A stretch of 64,000 nucleotides of DNA from assembly GCA_030068145.1 (NCBI GenBank), contig JAPJBO010001086.1, positions 1 to 64,000 on the forward strand, given 5' to 3'. A model generated the notes under the pieces. The model was not told where the DNA came from. It saw only the letters and a list, made by a program, of their open reading frames with translations, and did no database searches. Source of the stretch: Diplonema papillatum (lineage: Eukaryota; Euglenozoa; Diplonemea; Diplonemida; Diplonemidae). The first letter of the stretch is position 1. Each line of letters opens with the position of its first letter. Positions 62,599-64,000 of this stretch are shown in pieces. The position numbers and the translations under genes were made by a program.

Positions 62599-64000
62599 AT
62601 GGCAGGGTCCGGCGGCCTCCACGCGGCTCCCCCGGTCAATGGTGCGAGCACCAGCCAACAGCCGGACCCAACCCTCCCCACAATCACACTCGTGAGGAGA
62701 ACGATGTCGCTGTACGACATCAAAGCGCTGCCGGAAGGAACCAGGAGGGAGGCAGCAACGTCCCTCCTGCAGCAGCTCCCTTGGGATGCCGAGGTCGTAG
62801 CACTGCCCCGGAATGGGCGTGTATTAGTGGTGCGAGCAGCCGGAGCTCCGCCGGCCACGGAGTTCAAGCTGCGCGAGGGTGGGACGTGCACCATCAGACC
62901 GTCACCACCACCCATCAGCCGAGTCCCAGACCCCACCGCGAGGAACAAGCGGGAGAAGTACACCAAGAAAGAGTTCTTGGACTTCTGCGGGCGAGAGGAA
63001 GGGGTACGCAGGTGGGAGAGAGGGCTGCAGTTGGAGCGCGAGTGGCGGGAACAGAAAGGAGAGAGAACAACGGCCGCACCCATCAGGGCGAATACAACGT
63101 GGGTAGACGGGAACCAGACGCCCGCGTCAGCTTCGGCGCCGGCGTCGGTCGCAGCGGCACGGGCAGCACCAGAAGCAACGTCAGCACCGGCACCAGCGAC
63201 GGCAACGGTTCCAGTACCCGGACAGGCAGCTGCGTCGCCACCACGGGCGACACAGCTAGCTCACTTGAAGAAGGAACTTGCCGAGATGGAGCGACGCCTG
63301 ACCGAAAGAGTGGACCGCCGACTGGAAGAGGCGATCGTACACCACGCAGAAACACTGGGAACAACACAAACTGCGTTCCTTACTGATCTTCAAAAGCTAA
63401 TCGGTCAGCAACACGAGCAGCAACAGAAGCAACAACAGGAGCAAACGACGCGCCAGCAACGGTGGATGGCCGAGCAGGAGCAGCGTCAGGAACGCCAGCA
63501 GCAGTTGCAACATGAGATGCTACAACAATTGGTGCACCTGCAGCGGGAAAGCCGAAGCGAACAGGAGCAGCAACGCGTCCGGGAGCAGGATCTGCAGGGA
63601 CGACAGGAGCAGCTGGTCACGGCAGAGGAGCAGGAGCGAGGACGGGTGCAACAGGAGCAGCAGGAACAGTGGGATAAGCACGAGCAGCAACACGTCCGGG
63701 AGCTGCAGAAACGACAGCAGCGTGACACGAACCAGCCGCGGCCTAAGGTCGCAACGAAGCGGGAGGCATCCCGATCAGCAGAGGGAACGCCAGCCAAGGC
63801 AAAGCTGCGCCTGGCGCAGGACTCTGAGGACAGCAGCGAGAGCCCGAGCGTCGTGGATTGGGCAACTGACGGGAGCGACAGTGAGGGCGCACCGCCATCG
63901 ACCCCATCCTCATGTAGGGGCGGCCGGTGGGAAGTGGGGGACATGGTGGAGGCGCAGCACACAGACGACAGGTGGTACGAAGCCGCCCTCAAGGGGCAGG
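62599..64000 (+). CDS. coiled-coil protein with Tudor-like segment, runs off the right edge
   Basis: ATG at 62599; 467 codons remain open to the window end. Residues 36-80 ('MSLYDIKALPEGTRREAATS', 'WDAEVVALPRNGRVLVV') look like a small folded domain. Residues about 100-160 are charged ('KREKYTKKEFLDFCGREEGV'), followed by an Ala/Pro/Thr linker. Residues about 218-395 are a long Gln/Glu/Arg coiled coil ('HLKKELAEMERRLTERVDRR', then Q-rich heptads). An acidic Ser-rich stretch then leads to Trp444 in 'GRWEVGDMVEAQHTDDRWYE', the start of a Tudor- or Agenet-type barrel, which binds methylated Lys/Arg in known families. Domain order would suit a chromatin reader or a transposon-borne structural protein; I cannot choose. 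It begins 55 bp after the CA microsatellite. Confidence 0.65.
   Translation, partial: MAGSGGLHAAPPVNGASTSQQPDPTLPTITLVRRTMSLYDIKALPEGTRREAATSLLQQLPWDAEVVALPRNGRVLVVRAAGAPPATEFKLREGGTCTIRPSPPPISRVPDPTARNKREKYTKKEFLDFCGREEGVRRWERGLQLEREWREQKGERTTAAPIRANTTWVDGNQTPASASAPASVAAARAAPEATSAPAPATATVPVPGQAAASPPRATQLAHLKKELAEMERRLTERVDRRLEEAIVHHAETLGTTQTAFLTDLQKLIGQQHEQQQKQQQEQTTRQQRWMAEQEQRQERQQQLQHEMLQQLVHLQRESRSEQEQQRVREQDLQGRQEQLVTAEEQERGRVQQEQQEQWDKHEQQHVRELQKRQQRDTNQPRPKVATKREASRSAEGTPAKAKLRLAQDSEDSSESPSVVDWATDGSDSEGAPPSTPSSCRGGRWEVGDMVEAQHTDDRWYEAALKGQ

Overview
This is eukaryotic nuclear DNA, not bacterial, archaeal or viral. There are no operons and no Shine-Dalgarno-led gene runs. Genes are sparse and separated by kilobases of mini- and microsatellites. 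The recognisable proteins are eukaryotic transposases (MuDR/Mutator-like, hAT-like), retroelement RNase H remnants, C2H2/BED zinc fingers, a secreted beta-sandwich protein and a very large low-complexity protein. The lineage cannot be fixed from the sequence. Intermediate GC, long uninterrupted reading frames, many TIR elements and frequent poly-C/poly-G tracts would suit several algal, protist or invertebrate groups, and I do not commit to one.

Layout. 1-0.8 kb: the N-terminal part of a Mutator-like transposase leaving the window on the left (minus strand). 1.4-5.4 kb: four stacked satellites (12 bp, 33 bp palindromic, about 22 bp, 47 bp) and a tRNA-like relic. 5.6-12.4 kb: decayed transposon DNA, mostly minus strand, with three RNase H-like fragments. 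12.9-14.6 kb: a TIR element with long inverted ends and a 7-8 bp target duplication. 16.76-17.07 kb: a foldback element. 18.66-19.26 kb: a probable 3' exon of an unknown gene. 20.95-21.80 kb: a 123-bp tandem array directly upstream of a GC-rich gene (21.9-29.7 kb) for a roughly 2,600-residue repetitive protein, broken by one missing C in a C-run. 31.5-34.25 kb: one intact gene for a small secreted protein surrounded by broken copies of itself. 34.7-60.4 kb: a mosaic of interspersed repeats, many bounded by poly-C/poly-G, including a 35-bp satellite inside a TIR element, three TTAA-delimited MITE-like elements sharing end sites, a hairpin element, a C2H2 zinc-finger exon, a small two-TM membrane protein with a decayed tandem array, and an internally deleted hAT element that kept its BED-finger exon. 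55.1-62 kb: two halves of one hAT-like transposase in opposite orientation, each with its matching terminal repeat. 62.4-64 kb: a CA microsatellite, then an open frame (coiled coil plus Tudor-like segment) that leaves the window on the right.

How it works together. Most of the window is transposon ecology: autonomous remnants (MuDR, hAT, retroelement), non-autonomous derivatives and tandem arrays that seem to grow from element ends. Only the secreted protein, the giant repetitive protein, the membrane protein, the zinc-finger exon and the 18.7-kb exon look like possible host genes. No rRNA, convincing functional tRNA, CRISPR array or virus-derived gene was seen. All coordinates and motif calls come from reading the sequence by eye; family assignments rest on motifs and were not tested by database search.
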